Positions 8,434 to 18,411 of a stretch of 64,000 nt of DNA are shown piece after piece. Source of the DNA: Phreatobacter stygius (GTDB taxonomy: Bacteria; Pseudomonadota; Alphaproteobacteria; Rhizobiales; Phreatobacteraceae); NCBI RefSeq assembly GCF_005144885.1, contig NZ_CP039690.1, positions 2,183,001 to 2,247,000 on the forward strand, read 5' to 3'. Under the pieces are notes generated by a model. That model had not been told where the DNA came from. It did no database searches and worked only from the letters and a program-made list of their open reading frames with translations. The translations under genes and the position numbers were made by a program. Within the stretch, counting starts at the first letter, position 1, and every line of letters starts with the position of its first letter.

Positions 8434-10077
8434 TTACGCCTTGTTTGGGACGTGAGGCGACGAATGGCGGCGTCCGGGCACCGCCGCCAGCAGTTCGCGG
8501 GTATAGGCGTGCTGCGGATCGGCGAAGACCGCCGCGGTGTCGCCGATCTCGACGATCCGGCCTCTTTGCATCACGGCGATCCGGTCGCAGATCTGAGCCG
8601 CGACGCGCAGGTCGTGGGTGATGAAGATCAACGACATCGCCAGCCTCTGCTTCAAATCGCGCAGCAGCAACAGGATCTGCGCCTGCACCGAGACGTCAAG
8701 CGCCGATACCGCTTCGTCGGCGACCACCACCTCCGGTTCCAGCGCCAGGGCTCGCGCGATGCCGATCCGTTGCCGCTGGCCGCCGGAGAATTCATGCGGA
8801 TAGCGCTCGAGCGCATCGACGCTCAAGCCGACGAGCTGGATCAGCTCGCGCGCCTTGTCATGAGCGGCACGCGCCGGAACGCCGTGCGCCATCGGCCCGT
8901 CGGCAATGATCCGGCCAATGGTCTTGCGCGGATTGAGCGAGGCGTAGGGATCCTGGAAGACCATCTGGATACGCCGGCGCAGCGGCCGCAGCCGGCTGCC
9001 GCGCAGAGCCATGAGATCGACGTCGCCGAGCCGGATCGCGCCGCCATTGGGTTCGAGCAGGCGGACCAGGCATTTGCCGACGGTCGACTTGCCGGAACCG
9101 GATTCGCCGACGATGCCGAGCGTTTCGCCGCGCCGCAGCGTGAAGCTGACATCGGCCGCCGCCGACACGACCCGTGGCGGCCGGAAAAACCCGACGCTGG
9201 TGACATAGGTCTTCTCAAGGTTCTCGACGGCGAGCGCGGTCGCCGCATGCGGCCTCGGGCCGGCCGGCGGCGGCGTCAAGGATGGGACGGCCGCCAGCAG
9301 CGATTTCGTATAGGCGTGGGATGGCGCGCGCAGCACCTCGGCGGCGCTGCCGGTCTCGACCAGACGGCCCTGGCGCATCACCGCGACGCGGTCGGCAATG
9401 TCGTCGACCACGCCGAAATCGTGGGTGATGAACAGCACGCCCATGTCGCGGTCGCGCCTGAGCCTCTCGATCAGCTTGAGGATCTGGCCCTGGGTGGTGA
9501 CGTCGAGCGCGGTGGTCGGTTCGTCGGCGATCAGCAGGCGCGGTTCGAGCGCCAGCGCCATGGCGATCATCACGCGTTGGCGCTGGCCGCCGGACAATTG
9601 ATGGGGAAAGGCGCGCATCAGCTGAGCCGGTTCCGGCAGGCCCACTTCGGCGAGCAGAGCCACCGCCCGTTCGGCCCGTTCCAGTGGCATCAGGAGGCCA
9701 TGGGCCTTGAATACCTCGGTGATCTGGTCGCCAATGCGCTGGACCGGATTGAGCGAGGTCATCGGCTCCTGGAAGATCATGCCGATCTGGCGGCCGCGGA
9801 CCGCCCGCATCTGATCCTCCGAACGGCCGGTGAGCGAGGCTCCGCCGAGCGTGATGTCGCCGGAGCGGCTGACCAGATTGCGCGGCAGCAGGCCCATCAC
9901 GGCATGGGCGGTGATCGATTTGCCGGAGCCGGATTCGCCAACGATGCACAACACCTCGCGCGCCGCGACATCGAAGCTGATGTTCTCGACGGCATGCGGC
10001 CGGTCGGCACCGGCCGGCAGGGCGATGGTCAGGTCGCGGACCGACAGGATCGGCGTTTGCACGGCGGCCACGGTCAT
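8434..10077 (-). CDS. Dipeptide-type ABC importer, fused double ATPase
   Basis: This 547-residue protein contains two complete ABC ATPase domains, equivalent to DppD plus DppF in one chain. Walker A motifs are GESGSGKSI and GESGSGKST, signatures are [15 protein letters not shown] and [15 protein letters not shown], and Walker B segments are [12 protein letters not shown] and [12 protein letters not shown]. Each is followed by an oligopeptide-transporter C-terminal extension ([24 protein letters not shown]). It powers uptake through the two adjacent permeases. The ATG at 10075-10077 overlaps the permease stop as ATGA, showing translational coupling. Confidence 0.93.
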   Translation of the reverse strand: MTVAAVQTPILSVRDLTIALPAGADRPHAVENISFDVAAREVLCIVGESGSGKSITAHAVMGLLPRNLVSRSGDITLGGASLTGRSEDQMRAVRGRQIGMIFQEPMTSLNPVQRIGDQITEVFKAHGLLMPLERAERAVALLAEVGLPEPAQLMRAFPHQLSGGQRQRVMIAMALALEPRLLIADEPTTALDVTTQGQILKLIERLRRDRDMGVLFITHDFGVVDDIADRVAVMRQGRLVETGSAAEVLRAPSHAYTKSLLAAVPSLTPPPAGPRPHAATALAVENLEKTYVTSVGFFRPPRVVSAAADVSFTLRRGETLGIVGESGSGKSTVGKCLVRLLEPNGGAIRLGDVDLMALRGSRLRPLRRRIQMVFQDPYASLNPRKTIGRIIADGPMAHGVPARAAHDKARELIQLVGLSVDALERYPHEFSGGQRQRIGIARALALEPEVVVADEAVSALDVSVQAQILLLLRDLKQRLAMSLIFITHDLRVAAQICDRIAVMQRGRIVEIGDTAAVFADPQHAYTRELLAAVPGRRHSSPHVPNKA

Positions 10078-10913
10078 AGTCGACCCTTCTTGAGCGTCGG
10101 GTTGAGCGCATCGTTGAGCCCTTCGCCGACCAGGTTGAGCGCCAGCACGGTGACGAAGATGGCCGCGCCGGGAATGAAGCTGATCCACCATTGTTCGAGC
10201 ACCCGGGTCCGGCCGGCCCCGACCATGTAGCCCCAGCTCATCACGTTCGGATCGCCGAGCCCGAGGAACGACAGGGAGCTTTCCAGCAGGATCGCGGTCG
10301 CCGTCATCAGCGAGCCGAGCACGATGATCGGCGAAACCACATTGGGCAGCACCTCGGTCAAGATCACCTTGGCGACCGGTTGGCCGGTGACGATGGCTGC
10401 CTGGACATATTCGCGCGAGCGCAGGCTGAGCACCTCGCCGCGCACCATGCGCGCCACCGGCGGCCAGCTGACGATGGCGATCGCCAGGACGATGGAGGCG
10501 ACCGACGGCTGCAGGATCGAGACGACGACGATCGCCAGCGCGAAGGACGGAATGGTCTGGAAGAATTCGGTGAGCCGCATCAGCGCGTTGTCGATCCAGC
10601 CGCCGAAATAGCCGGCGGCGGCGCCGACCGGCACGCCGACCAGCAGGGCGGCCAGCGTCGAGACCAGGCCGATCAGCAGCGACACCCGGCTGCCATGGAC
10701 GAGGCCTGCGAGGATGTCGCGCCCGAGCGCGTCGGTGCCGAGCGGCGCGCGCTCCAAAGCGAAGGGCGCCAGGAACGGCCGATTGACCATGCGCCAGGGC
10801 GAGGTCGGATAGATGTGGGGCGCCAGCGCCGCCACGGCGACGATGATGAGGAGAATGGCGATGCCGACCAGGGCGCCCCGGTTCTCCGCGAAGCGGCGCA
10901 GGAATGCTGTCAC
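10074..10913 (-). CDS. Dipeptide-type ABC permease, DppC-like
   Basis: This 279-residue inner-membrane permease shows the DppC/OppC pattern. An N-terminal membrane helix and a periplasmic segment with RAPLGTDALGRDILAGLVHG are followed by five hydrophobic segments. The EAA-type ATPase-docking loop reads YVQAAIVTGQPVAKVILTEV. The start is a GTG (10911-10913) that overlaps the TGA of the upstream permease (GTGA); the longer open frame upstream is out-of-phase overlap with that gene. It pairs with the DppB-like subunit. Confidence 0.92.
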   Translation of the reverse strand: MTAFLRRFAENRGALVGIAILLIIVAVAALAPHIYPTSPWRMVNRPFLAPFALERAPLGTDALGRDILAGLVHGSRVSLLIGLVSTLAALLVGVPVGAAAGYFGGWIDNALMRLTEFFQTIPSFALAIVVVSILQPSVASIVLAIAIVSWPPVARMVRGEVLSLRSREYVQAAIVTGQPVAKVILTEVLPNVVSPIIVLGSLMTATAILLESSLSFLGLGDPNVMSWGYMVGAGRTRVLEQWWISFIPGAAIFVTVLALNLVGEGLNDALNPTLKKGRL

Positions 10914-11887
10914 GAGGCCACCTCGATGCGCGGATCGACGAACCGGTAGACCAGGTCGGTCAGGATGTTGAACAGGATCACCATGGCCGAGCAGGTGAAG
11001 AACACCCCGAGCAGGACCTGGTAGTCGCGCTGGATCAGGGCATCGAACAGCAACCGGCCGATACCGGGCCAGGCGAACACGGTCTCGACCAGCAGCGAGC
11101 CGCCGACCAGCTGCCCGGCCTGCAGGCCCGCCAGCGTCACCACCGGCAGGATGGCGTTGGGAATCATGTGGTGACGGACGATGGCGCCCGGTCCCAGGCC
11201 CTTGGCATAGGCGGTCTTGATGTAGTCGAAACCGGCCACCTCGAGCATCGAGGCGCGCATCATCCGGGCATAGACGGCCGTGAAGAACAGCCCGAGCGTG
11301 GTTGCCGGCATGATCAGGTGCCAGCCGATGTCGAGCGCCCGCCGCACGCCGGTATAACCGGCGCCAACGCTTTCGTAGCCGACATTGGGCAGCCAACCCA
11401 GGTGCTTCGAGAAGACGATCTGGGCGATCAGCGCGAGCCAGAACAGCGGCATCGCGTAGAACACCAGCGAGGCCGAGGTGATGGCGCTGTCCGACAGGCG
11501 CCCGACCCGCCGGGCAGCCAGCGTGCCGAGCGTCACGCCGGCGCAGAGCGAGATGACCAGAGCGGTGCCGGTCAGCAGCAGGGTCGCCGGCAGGCGTTCG
11601 ATGATCAGATCCAGGACCGGCCGCTGCTGGCGATAGCTGAAGCCGAGATCGAGCGTCGCGATCCCCTTCATATAGTGCCAGAATTGCTCGACCAGCGGCC
11701 GGTCGAGCCCGAACTTCTCGCGCAGCTGCTGGAGGAACACGGCGTCGCCGGCCCCGGCCTCGCCGGCCATCACCTGCGCCGGATCGCCCGGCGCCAGGCG
11801 GATGAGAAAGAAGTTCATCGCGGCGATCGCGATCAGGATGACGACCGCATTGATCGTCTTCCGGCGCAGGAACCCGGCAAGTGTCAC
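10910..11887 (-). CDS. Dipeptide-type ABC permease, DppB-like
   Basis: This 325-residue protein has the DppB/OppB features. The N-terminal helix is followed by FFLIRLAPGDPAQVMAGE. The core contains GLFFTAVYARMMRASMLEV and the docking loop DYIKTAYAKGLGPGAIVRHH. It forms the transmembrane channel with the DppC-like protein. Gene order is binding protein, DppB, DppC, double ATPase, with four-base overlaps after this gene and a 72-base gap before it. Confidence 0.93.
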   Translation of the reverse strand: MTLAGFLRRKTINAVVILIAIAAMNFFLIRLAPGDPAQVMAGEAGAGDAVFLQQLREKFGLDRPLVEQFWHYMKGIATLDLGFSYRQQRPVLDLIIERLPATLLLTGTALVISLCAGVTLGTLAARRVGRLSDSAITSASLVFYAMPLFWLALIAQIVFSKHLGWLPNVGYESVGAGYTGVRRALDIGWHLIMPATTLGLFFTAVYARMMRASMLEVAGFDYIKTAYAKGLGPGAIVRHHMIPNAILPVVTLAGLQAGQLVGGSLLVETVFAWPGIGRLLFDALIQRDYQVLLGVFFTCSAMVILFNILTDLVYRFVDPRIEVAS

Positions 11888-11959
11888 GAGCCCATCCTCC
11901 TGATGATGGCGGAACCGGCGGGAGGGACACAGCCCGCCGGCCGCCGCGGAATGGCCGAA

Positions 11960-13564
11960 CTAAGCTTTCCAGGCATCCTGGAACGCGTCGTTCATGCCGG
12001 TTGCGGTCTTGATCAGGTTCTGGACGTTGCTGCGATGGATCGTCGGGAATTCCAGCTCCAGCATCCAGGCCACCGGCAGGTCGTCGGCCAGGATCTGTTG
12101 CGCCCGGGTATAGAGGGCCTGGCGCTGCGCCGCGTCGTTGGCGGCGGCCGCCTCGGCGAACAGCTTGTCGATGTCGGGATTCACATAGCCGGCGACATTG
12201 TTCCAGGGCGACCCCTTGGCAATGTTGCTCGAGACATAGCTGCGCGCCACCCCGAGCGCCGGATCGCCAAATTGCGACAGCCAGGTGAAGGCGAGGTCGA
12301 AATCCCAGTCGGACAGGCGCTGGCCATAACCCGCGACGTCGGTGGTCACCAGTTGCAGGTTCAGGCCGATATCGGTCAGGTTCTGCTTCACCGCCTCGGC
12401 CCAGCGTGTCCAGGCCTCACCATAAGGCAAGGCCAGCAGGCGGATCGGCTCGCCCTTGTAGCCGGCTTCCTTGAGCAGCGTCTTGGCCTTGGCCGGATCG
12501 AACGGATAGCGGGTCACCTGGTCGCTGTAGAACCGCGTCTTCGAGCTGATCGGGCCGGTCGCCACCCGCGCCAGGCCGTTCCAGATCACGTCCTTGGCGA
12601 ATTCGCGGTCCATGCCGTACATGACCGCCTGGCGGAAGGCCTTCTTGGCCATCAGGCCCTGGCGATGGTTGAACCACAGCCAGGACAAAGGCGCGATCAT
12701 CTCCCAGCCCTTGCCGGTCACCGACGAGTTGGGCAGCTTGGCGAGCTTGGCGACGTCGAAATTTTCCACCGTGCCGCCGGTCAGGATGTCGACCCGGCCG
12801 GTCTCGTAGGCAACGACCCGGGCGGCGGCATCCGGGATGACCTGCCAATAGACCTCGTCCAGATAGGGCAGGCCCGGCACGTGATAGTCGGCATTGCGAA
12901 CGAGCTTGATATAAGAGCCGCGCTGCCATTCCGAGAACTTGAACGGGCCGGTGCCGACCGGCGTGTTGTTGGCCGGGTTGGTCTTGTAATCGGTGCCTTC
13001 GTAGAGGTGCCGCGGCACGATCGGGGTCGTGCTCAGTTCGAACATCAGGATGAACGGGCCGAACGGGTTCTTCAGGGCATAGCGCACCGTATGGTCGTCG
13101 ACCTTCTCGATCCGCTCGACATGGGTGGTTGCGATCGGCCGCCAGCGCGGGTGGGTTTCACGCAGGAACTTGTCGGTCGAGAACACCACGTCGTCGGCGC
13201 CGAACGGGCGACCGTCGTGCCATTTGACGTTCTTCTTCAGATGGAAGGTATAGGCCTTGCCGTCGGCCGAAACCTCCCAGCGCTCGGCCAGGGACGGCAG
13301 CGGCGTCAGGTCGTGGCCATATTTCAGCAAGCTCTCGTAGATGCTTCCCGACACCATCTGGGTCGGCGTGTTCTGGACCAGGCCGAGCATCAGGCTCGAT
13401 GGCTCGGGATGCACGACGGCGCGCACCACGCCGCCGCGCTTGGGCGTCTGGGCGACCGCGGTGATCGCACCCACCGACAGCGGGCTCAGGCCGAACAGCA
13501 GGTCGCTGCCGGCCATGCCGGCAACCCCCGCCTTGAGCAGATCTCTCTTGGTGAAATGAGGCAT
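11960..13564 (-). CDS. ABC solute-binding protein, SBP_bac_5 family
   Basis: This 534-residue periplasmic binding protein delivers substrate to the adjacent importer. The N-terminus MPHFTKRDLLKAGVAGMAGS looks like a Tat-type signal without a perfect twin arginine (KR). The family hallmark WEVSADGKAYTFHLKKNVKW HDG is present near residue 95. Members bind di- and oligopeptides, opines, nickel and other compounds, so the ligand is open. It lies between the aminotransferase gene (upstream, 65-base gap) and the permeases. Confidence 0.9.
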   Translation of the reverse strand: MPHFTKRDLLKAGVAGMAGSDLLFGLSPLSVGAITAVAQTPKRGGVVRAVVHPEPSSLMLGLVQNTPTQMVSGSIYESLLKYGHDLTPLPSLAERWEVSADGKAYTFHLKKNVKWHDGRPFGADDVVFSTDKFLRETHPRWRPIATTHVERIEKVDDHTVRYALKNPFGPFILMFELSTTPIVPRHLYEGTDYKTNPANNTPVGTGPFKFSEWQRGSYIKLVRNADYHVPGLPYLDEVYWQVIPDAAARVVAYETGRVDILTGGTVENFDVAKLAKLPNSSVTGKGWEMIAPLSWLWFNHRQGLMAKKAFRQAVMYGMDREFAKDVIWNGLARVATGPISSKTRFYSDQVTRYPFDPAKAKTLLKEAGYKGEPIRLLALPYGEAWTRWAEAVKQNLTDIGLNLQLVTTDVAGYGQRLSDWDFDLAFTWLSQFGDPALGVARSYVSSNIAKGSPWNNVAGYVNPDIDKLFAEAAAANDAAQRQALYTRAQQILADDLPVAWMLELEFPTIHRSNVQNLIKTATGMNDAFQDAWKA

Positions 13565-13629
13565 GTTCCTCTCCCGTCTTGTCTTTGTTGATTATTGAGC
13601 GTGCGGCGGCCGGCCGCGCCGCCGCCGCC

Positions 13630-14952
13630 TCACAGTGTCTCCAGCGTCCGGGCGACCGCCTCCGCGGTGGCCTGGATGTCGGCATCGCTATGGGCGAGCG
13701 AGCTGAGGCTGTGCAGCGTATTGGCCGGCGACATGTAGATGCCGCTCTGCAGCAGGGCATTGGCGAACAGCCGGAACTTGTTGCGGTCGACATGGCTGCA
13801 GAAGTCGCGGTAGTCGGTGATCGCGTCGCGGTCGGTGAAGTAGATCTGGAACACCGACCCGACGTTCTGGACGATGGCCGGATGCCGCTTCTGCGCGTTG
13901 ATCACCTCGCGCAGCGCATTCGCCATCTTGCGGCCGCAAGCCTGCAATTGCTGAAAGCCGACAGCGCCCCCCTCCATCATGATCTCCAGCATGGTCTTGG
14001 TCGCGTAGAGCCCGAGGCGCGGCGCGTTGTGGCTGCCGTAATGCAACACCTTGCCCCATTCGAGCCCGTCCATGACCCAATCCGGCCCGCAGATCGCGGC
14101 GATCGGAAAGCCCTGGCCGAGCGCCTTGCCATAGGTGACGATGTCGGGCTTCAGCCCATAGAGTTCGGCGCAGCCGCCGGCGCCGACGCGAAAGCCCGTG
14201 ACCGTTTCGTCGAGATAGAACAGCGCGCCGTGGCTCTTGCAGATTGCCTGGATGAACTTGAGATAGCCCTCCTTCGCCGGGATGACGCCCATATTGGTCA
14301 TGATGCCCTCGGTGACGACGCAGGCGACGTCGCGGCCGTGAGCTGCCATCACCCGGGTCAGCGCGGCCTCGTCGTTCCATGGCACGACGATGGTGTCGGC
14401 CCAGGAGCCGAGGGTCAGGCCGGAGCTGTCCGGAATCCGGATCGGGTCGTTCGGATGGCCGAGCGTGGTCGGCAGCTGCGGATTGGTATTGAGCAGCACC
14501 GCGTCGTACCAGCCATGATAATGGCCTTCGAACTTGACGATCTTCGAGCGTCCGGTGAGCCCGCGGGCCAGCCGGAAGGCCGCCATGCAAGCCTCGGTTC
14601 CGGTATTGGCGAAGCGAATCTTGTCGGCATGCGGCAACAGGCCGACCAGCATTTCCGCCACCTCCACCTCGACCTCCAGCGCGGTGGCGAAATGGGTGCC
14701 GTGCACGACCTCGCGCTGCACGGCCTCGACGATGCGGGGATGGGCATGTCCGAGCGGCAAGGCGCCGAACGACATCATCCAGTCGATATATTCGTTGCCG
14801 TCGACATCGAACAGGCGGGACCCGGCGCCGCGCCGCATATAGGGCGGATAGGGGGCGTAATTGGCCGGACCGCGGGACGCCGAACTGACGCCCTCGACCA
14901 GGACGTTGACCGCACGCTGGTAGAGCTGGCCCGAGGCCGTATTAGGCAACAT
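13630..14952 (-). CDS. Class III PLP aminotransferase, GSA-aminomutase-like
   Basis: This 440-residue enzyme resembles glutamate-1-semialdehyde 2,1-aminomutase. It has the GALPLGHAHPRIVEAVQ segment, the phosphate site NTGTEACMAAFRLAR (~117-131), FEGHYHGWYD, the PLP-ring Asp in LDETVTGFR (~248) and the Schiff-base Lys276 in TYGKALGQGFP. It heads the transporter operon rather than a heme cluster, so I infer an amino-transfer or amino-shift step on the imported compound, not tetrapyrrole synthesis. The 144-base divergent region upstream separates it from the deacetylase-like gene. Confidence 0.85.
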   Translation of the reverse strand: MLPNTASGQLYQRAVNVLVEGVSSASRGPANYAPYPPYMRRGAGSRLFDVDGNEYIDWMMSFGALPLGHAHPRIVEAVQREVVHGTHFATALEVEVEVAEMLVGLLPHADKIRFANTGTEACMAAFRLARGLTGRSKIVKFEGHYHGWYDAVLLNTNPQLPTTLGHPNDPIRIPDSSGLTLGSWADTIVVPWNDEAALTRVMAAHGRDVACVVTEGIMTNMGVIPAKEGYLKFIQAICKSHGALFYLDETVTGFRVGAGGCAELYGLKPDIVTYGKALGQGFPIAAICGPDWVMDGLEWGKVLHYGSHNAPRLGLYATKTMLEIMMEGGAVGFQQLQACGRKMANALREVINAQKRHPAIVQNVGSVFQIYFTDRDAITDYRDFCSHVDRNKFRLFANALLQSGIYMSPANTLHSLSSLAHSDADIQATAEAVARTLETL

Positions 14953-15096
14953 TCTTGATATCCTTGACCGGAACGGCGGCCCGGCCGTCCTGATCGGACG
15001 CTTGACCTCAGTTCTCTATTTTGCTCACTTGTGCACTATAAGAAACACGCCACCTGCCGCTGTCAAGCGGCGGTGCGGTCCGGGAAAGAGCGCAGC

Positions 15097-16113
15097 ATGC
15101 AAGTCGTTTGGTCGGCTCATCAGATGAAGCACGCGGGCACGCGGTTCGTTCGCGCCGGGCAATTCGCCCCCAGTCCGGAAGTGCCGGAGCGGGCGGAATT
15201 CATCCTGAAGGCGGTCGGCGCGCGCGGCCACACGGTCGTCTCCCCCAAGGATCTGGGCCTGGCGCCGATCCTGGCCGCGCATGACGCGGACTTCGTCGCC
15301 TTCCTGCAGACGGCGCACGCCACCTGGACCAGCTTTGCCGGCATCGACGCCATCGCCATGCCCAATGTGCATCCGCGCGGTCCGCATGCACGCCGCCCGG
15401 CGGGGCCGGTCGGGTTGCTCGGCTGGTACACCGGCGACATGGCCTGCGAGATCACCGCCGACACCTGGACGGCGGTGTATGATTCCGCCCAAGCCGCCGC
15501 CAATGCCGCACGATGGACCGCCGAACGGCGCGAAACGACCTACGCACTGTGCCGCCCGCCGGGGCACCACGCCGGTCACGACCGGGCCATGGGCTTTTGC
15601 TATCTCAACAACGCGGCGATCGCCGCCGAGGAGCTGCGCCGGTCATTCGCGCGTGTCGCCATCCTCGATGTCGATGTCCATCACGGCAACGGCACGCAGG
15701 ACATGTTCTACGACCGCGGCGACGTGTTCTTCGCCTCGATCCACGGCGATCCGAGCCATTATTACCCGTTCTTCTGGGGCTATCCCGATCAAACCGGCAC
15801 CGGCGCCGGGGCCGGCGCCACGCTGAACGTGCCGTTTCCGGCCGGTTCCGGCGACGGCCCGTTTCTCGACGCGCTGGCCGTGGCTCTCGATGGCATCGGC
15901 CGCTTCGCCCCGCAGGCCCTGGTCCTGTCGCTCGGTGTCGACGCCTCGATCCACGACCCGCATGGCCGCCATGCCGTCAGCGACGGCGGTTTCCGCCGGA
16001 TGGCGGAGCGGGTCGCGGCGCTGAAACTGCCGACGGTCATCGTGCAGGAGGGCGGTTACGCCTCAGCCGAACTCGGCACGATCGTCGCCGACATCATCGA
16101 TATCCTGGCGTGA
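15097..16113 (+). CDS. Histone-deacetylase-fold amidohydrolase (APAH-like)
   Basis: This 338-residue zinc amidohydrolase belongs to the HDAC/acetylpolyamine amidohydrolase/acetoin-utilisation family. The catalytic His pair is in RPPGHHAGHD (157-158), zinc ligands are Asp193 and His195 in DVDVHHGNG and Asp282 in LGVDASIHDPHG, and the transition-state Tyr is in QEGGYAS (321). All key residues are present. It removes acyl groups from amines in the known members. The ATG at 15097 has GGGAAAGAG upstream. It is followed 17 bases later by a dehydrogenase-like gene and is divergent from the aminotransferase-importer operon. Confidence 0.88.
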   Translation: MQVVWSAHQMKHAGTRFVRAGQFAPSPEVPERAEFILKAVGARGHTVVSPKDLGLAPILAAHDADFVAFLQTAHATWTSFAGIDAIAMPNVHPRGPHARRPAGPVGLLGWYTGDMACEITADTWTAVYDSAQAAANAARWTAERRETTYALCRPPGHHAGHDRAMGFCYLNNAAIAAEELRRSFARVAILDVDVHHGNGTQDMFYDRGDVFFASIHGDPSHYYPFFWGYPDQTGTGAGAGATLNVPFPAGSGDGPFLDALAVALDGIGRFAPQALVLSLGVDASIHDPHGRHAVSDGGFRRMAERVAALKLPTVIVQEGGYASAELGTIVADIIDILA

Positions 16114-16130
16114 TCAGGGCCAAGACACTC

Positions 16131-17237
16131 ATGTCCAAACCGCTTCCCATGTCCGACACGCTTCTCATCGTATCGCTCGGCGAACTCGGCACCAACGTCC
16201 TCGAAGCCGTCGGCCGCAGCGGCCTGTTCGAGCGCATCGTGGTGGCCAGCCGTTCCGCCGACAAGGCGCTCGGCCGGATCAACAACGCCCTGATCGGCTG
16301 CGGCATCGACGGCCATTTCCCGCATTTCGAGGCCTTGGGCTTCGACTTCAACGATGCCGCCTGCGTTGGCGCCCTCCGCGCGCTGCGGCCCGACGTGATC
16401 TTCTCAGCCCCCACCCTGAAACCCTGGTGGCAGGTCGGCGGGCTCGACGGCGTGAAGGAGAGCCTGGCCGCCAGCGTGCCGTTCGGCGGCTATGTCAGCC
16501 TGCAGCTCGCCCCGATGGCGATGTTCCGCGAGCGCTATGCTGAGGCCGGCATTGCCGCCCGGTGGATCGCCGCATCCTTCCCCGACGTGATCAATCCGAG
16601 CCTCGCCCGGTCGGGCCCGGGCCCGGCCTGCGGCATCGGCAATGTGCGGGAGCCGATCGCCAAGATCCAGGCCTCGGTCGGCCGCAAGCGGGGCATCGCG
16701 CCGGCGCGCGTGTCGGTCCGGCTGGTCGCGCAGCACGCTTTCGAATATGGCGTGTTCCATCCGAGCCCGCCGGCCGACCTGCCGCCCTATCTTCTCAGCG
16801 TGACCGTCGACGGCGAGGATCTGACACCGCTCGGCCATAGCGCGCTGCGCGAGCCCTTCCCGTTCCCCTACGACCTGCATTTCAACCGTGTCACCGCCTC
16901 CGCTGCGCTCGACGGCATGCGCGCGCTGATCTCGCCCGAACCGATGCGCACCCACCTGCCCGGCGTGCTCGGCCTGGTCGGTGGCTATCCGGTGCTCGTC
17001 GAAGGCGGCGATATCAGGCTCGACCTCGCACCCGGCTGGACCGAAGCCGAAGCCATCGCGGCGAACGAAGCATCGCTGCCCTGGGACGGGATCGAACGGA
17101 TCGAGGCTGACGGCACGATCGTGTTCACGGCCGAAACGGTGAAGGCCCTGCATGCGCTGACCGGCACTGCCATCGAATCCGCTCACCCCCGCAATGCCGC
17201 CGAACAGGCCCGGCTGATCCTGGCCGCGCTCGATTAG
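16131..17237 (+). CDS. Saccharopine-dehydrogenase-like NAD(P)-binding protein
   Basis: The first ~35 residues form a Rossmann start (TLLIVSLGELGTNVLEAVGR), with a GxLGTxV variant of the dinucleotide loop. The rest of the 368 residues resembles uncharacterised saccharopine-dehydrogenase-related proteins; I see no diagnostic catalytic motif. It is in an operon with the deacetylase-like gene, so it may oxidise or reduce the deacylated product. A second ATG at 16149 is equally possible as start. Confidence 0.6.
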   Translation: MSKPLPMSDTLLIVSLGELGTNVLEAVGRSGLFERIVVASRSADKALGRINNALIGCGIDGHFPHFEALGFDFNDAACVGALRALRPDVIFSAPTLKPWWQVGGLDGVKESLAASVPFGGYVSLQLAPMAMFRERYAEAGIAARWIAASFPDVINPSLARSGPGPACGIGNVREPIAKIQASVGRKRGIAPARVSVRLVAQHAFEYGVFHPSPPADLPPYLLSVTVDGEDLTPLGHSALREPFPFPYDLHFNRVTASAALDGMRALISPEPMRTHLPGVLGLVGGYPVLVEGGDIRLDLAPGWTEAEAIAANEASLPWDGIERIEADGTIVFTAETVKALHALTGTAIESAHPRNAAEQARLILAALD

Positions 17238-17265
17238 CCGCCCGCGACTTGCCGCCCGCGACTTG
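17238..17265. repeat. Two tandem copies of a 14-bp unit
   Basis: The unit CCGCCCGCGACTTG occurs twice in direct succession immediately after the stop codon of the saccharopine-dehydrogenase-like gene. No function is evident; it may be a slippage duplication. Confidence 0.8.
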
Positions 17266-17446
17266 CTTCCGCCGGCACCCGTATTGTACTTGCCGCCTGA
17301 CGCCGGCCTGCGTGACAAATCCCGGCTGAGTGGGCAATGGGTTCGACAGGAGCCTTCGACCCGGATCGGAATTGCGGCAGAGCGTCGACCGCGCCGATGC
17401 GGCCGCGGCCCTTTTGGTTTCCGGCGGCGGCTCCTGGGAGGCGGGC

Positions 17447-18400
17447 ATGAAACTCAACCGACGGCTGATCCCCGACATCCGGACGTTGCAGGCGTTCGAA
17501 TGCGCGGCCCGTCATTTGAGCTTCACGCAAGCGGCGGCCGAACTGAACCTCACGCAGAGCGCCGTCAGCCGGCAGATCCGCGACCTCGAGGCCCAGCTCG
17601 GCGTGACCTTGTTCGAACGGGTCCGCCGGAGGGTCGTGCTATCAGGCAGCGGCCAGGCCTTGCTCGTGGACGTACGCCGCCTGCTCCGGCAGACCGAGGA
17701 GACGATGGCGCGCGCCATGGCGGCCGGGCGATCGACATCGACGCTCAACATCGCGACGCTGCCGACCTTCGCCAGCCGCTGGCTGATGCCGCGCCTGCCG
17801 GCCTATCTGCGGGACAATCCCGGCACGGTGCTGAACCTCACCTCACGCTCCGCGCCGTTCAACTTCCACGATGAGCCCTTCGACCTCGCCATTCACCACG
17901 GCCAGCCGATCTGGGCCGGCGCGACCTGCCGCTACCTGTGCGACGAGTGGATCGTTCCCGTCGCCAGTCCGCAGGTGCTGGCGCACCATCCGGTCGACAC
18001 CCCGGCCGCGCTCGCCAGTGCCTCGCTGCTGCATCTCGCGACGCGCCCGGGGCTCTGGGCCGCGTGGTTTCAGGCCAATGGTGGCGAAATCGAAGCGGCC
18101 TATCGCGGTCATCGTTTCGATCAGTTCGCGATGATCATCGAGGCCGCCGTCGCCGGGCTCGGCGTCGCGCTGTTGCCACGCTATCTCATCGAGCACGAGT
18201 TGCGATCGGGTGATCTTCAGGTGGTCTTCGACCGACCGTTCGAGACCGATAGCAGCTATTATCTGGTGGTGCCGGAAGACGGCTTGCACAACCCGCTGAC
18301 CCAGGCCTTCTGCACCTGGATCTCGGCGCAGGTCAGCCCTCGCCGCCAACCAGCCGAAAGCCCGGCGCCGCCGGCCTCCGGCGACGCCGCACCGGCCTAA
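17447..18400 (+). CDS. LysR-family regulator, GcvA-like
   Basis: This 317-residue protein has an N-terminal winged helix (IRTLQAFECAARHLSFTQAA, then LTQSAVSRQIRDLEAQLG) and a periplasmic-binding-protein-like effector domain. The pattern of conserved residues is closest to GcvA/AmpR-type LysR proteins. The ATG at 17447 has GGGAGG upstream. It follows the deacetylase-dehydrogenase pair on the same strand, 209 bases away, and converges on the siderophore permease gene. It most likely controls the deacetylase or aminotransferase operon, but the target site was not identified. Confidence 0.88.
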   Translation: MKLNRRLIPDIRTLQAFECAARHLSFTQAAAELNLTQSAVSRQIRDLEAQLGVTLFERVRRRVVLSGSGQALLVDVRRLLRQTEETMARAMAAGRSTSTLNIATLPTFASRWLMPRLPAYLRDNPGTVLNLTSRSAPFNFHDEPFDLAIHHGQPIWAGATCRYLCDEWIVPVASPQVLAHHPVDTPAALASASLLHLATRPGLWAAWFQANGGEIEAAYRGHRFDQFAMIIEAAVAGLGVALLPRYLIEHELRSGDLQVVFDRPFETDSSYYLVVPEDGLHNPLTQAFCTWISAQVSPRRQPAESPAPPASGDAAPA

Positions 18401-18411
18401 GGCCGCGCCCG

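Noticed and set aside
10904-13591. Open frame of 895 codons on the plus strand across the DppB and binding-protein genes
   Set aside because: It spans two well-supported genes on the other strand and shows no motif.
13630-14952. hemL (glutamate-1-semialdehyde aminomutase for heme synthesis)
   Set aside because: The enzyme family fits, but Alphaproteobacteria generally make 5-aminolevulinate with HemA synthase, and the gene sits in a transporter operon, so I did not name it hemL.
17238-17265. CRISPR-like repeat
   Set aside because: Only two directly abutting 14-bp copies without spacers; no cas gene or array was seen anywhere in the window.
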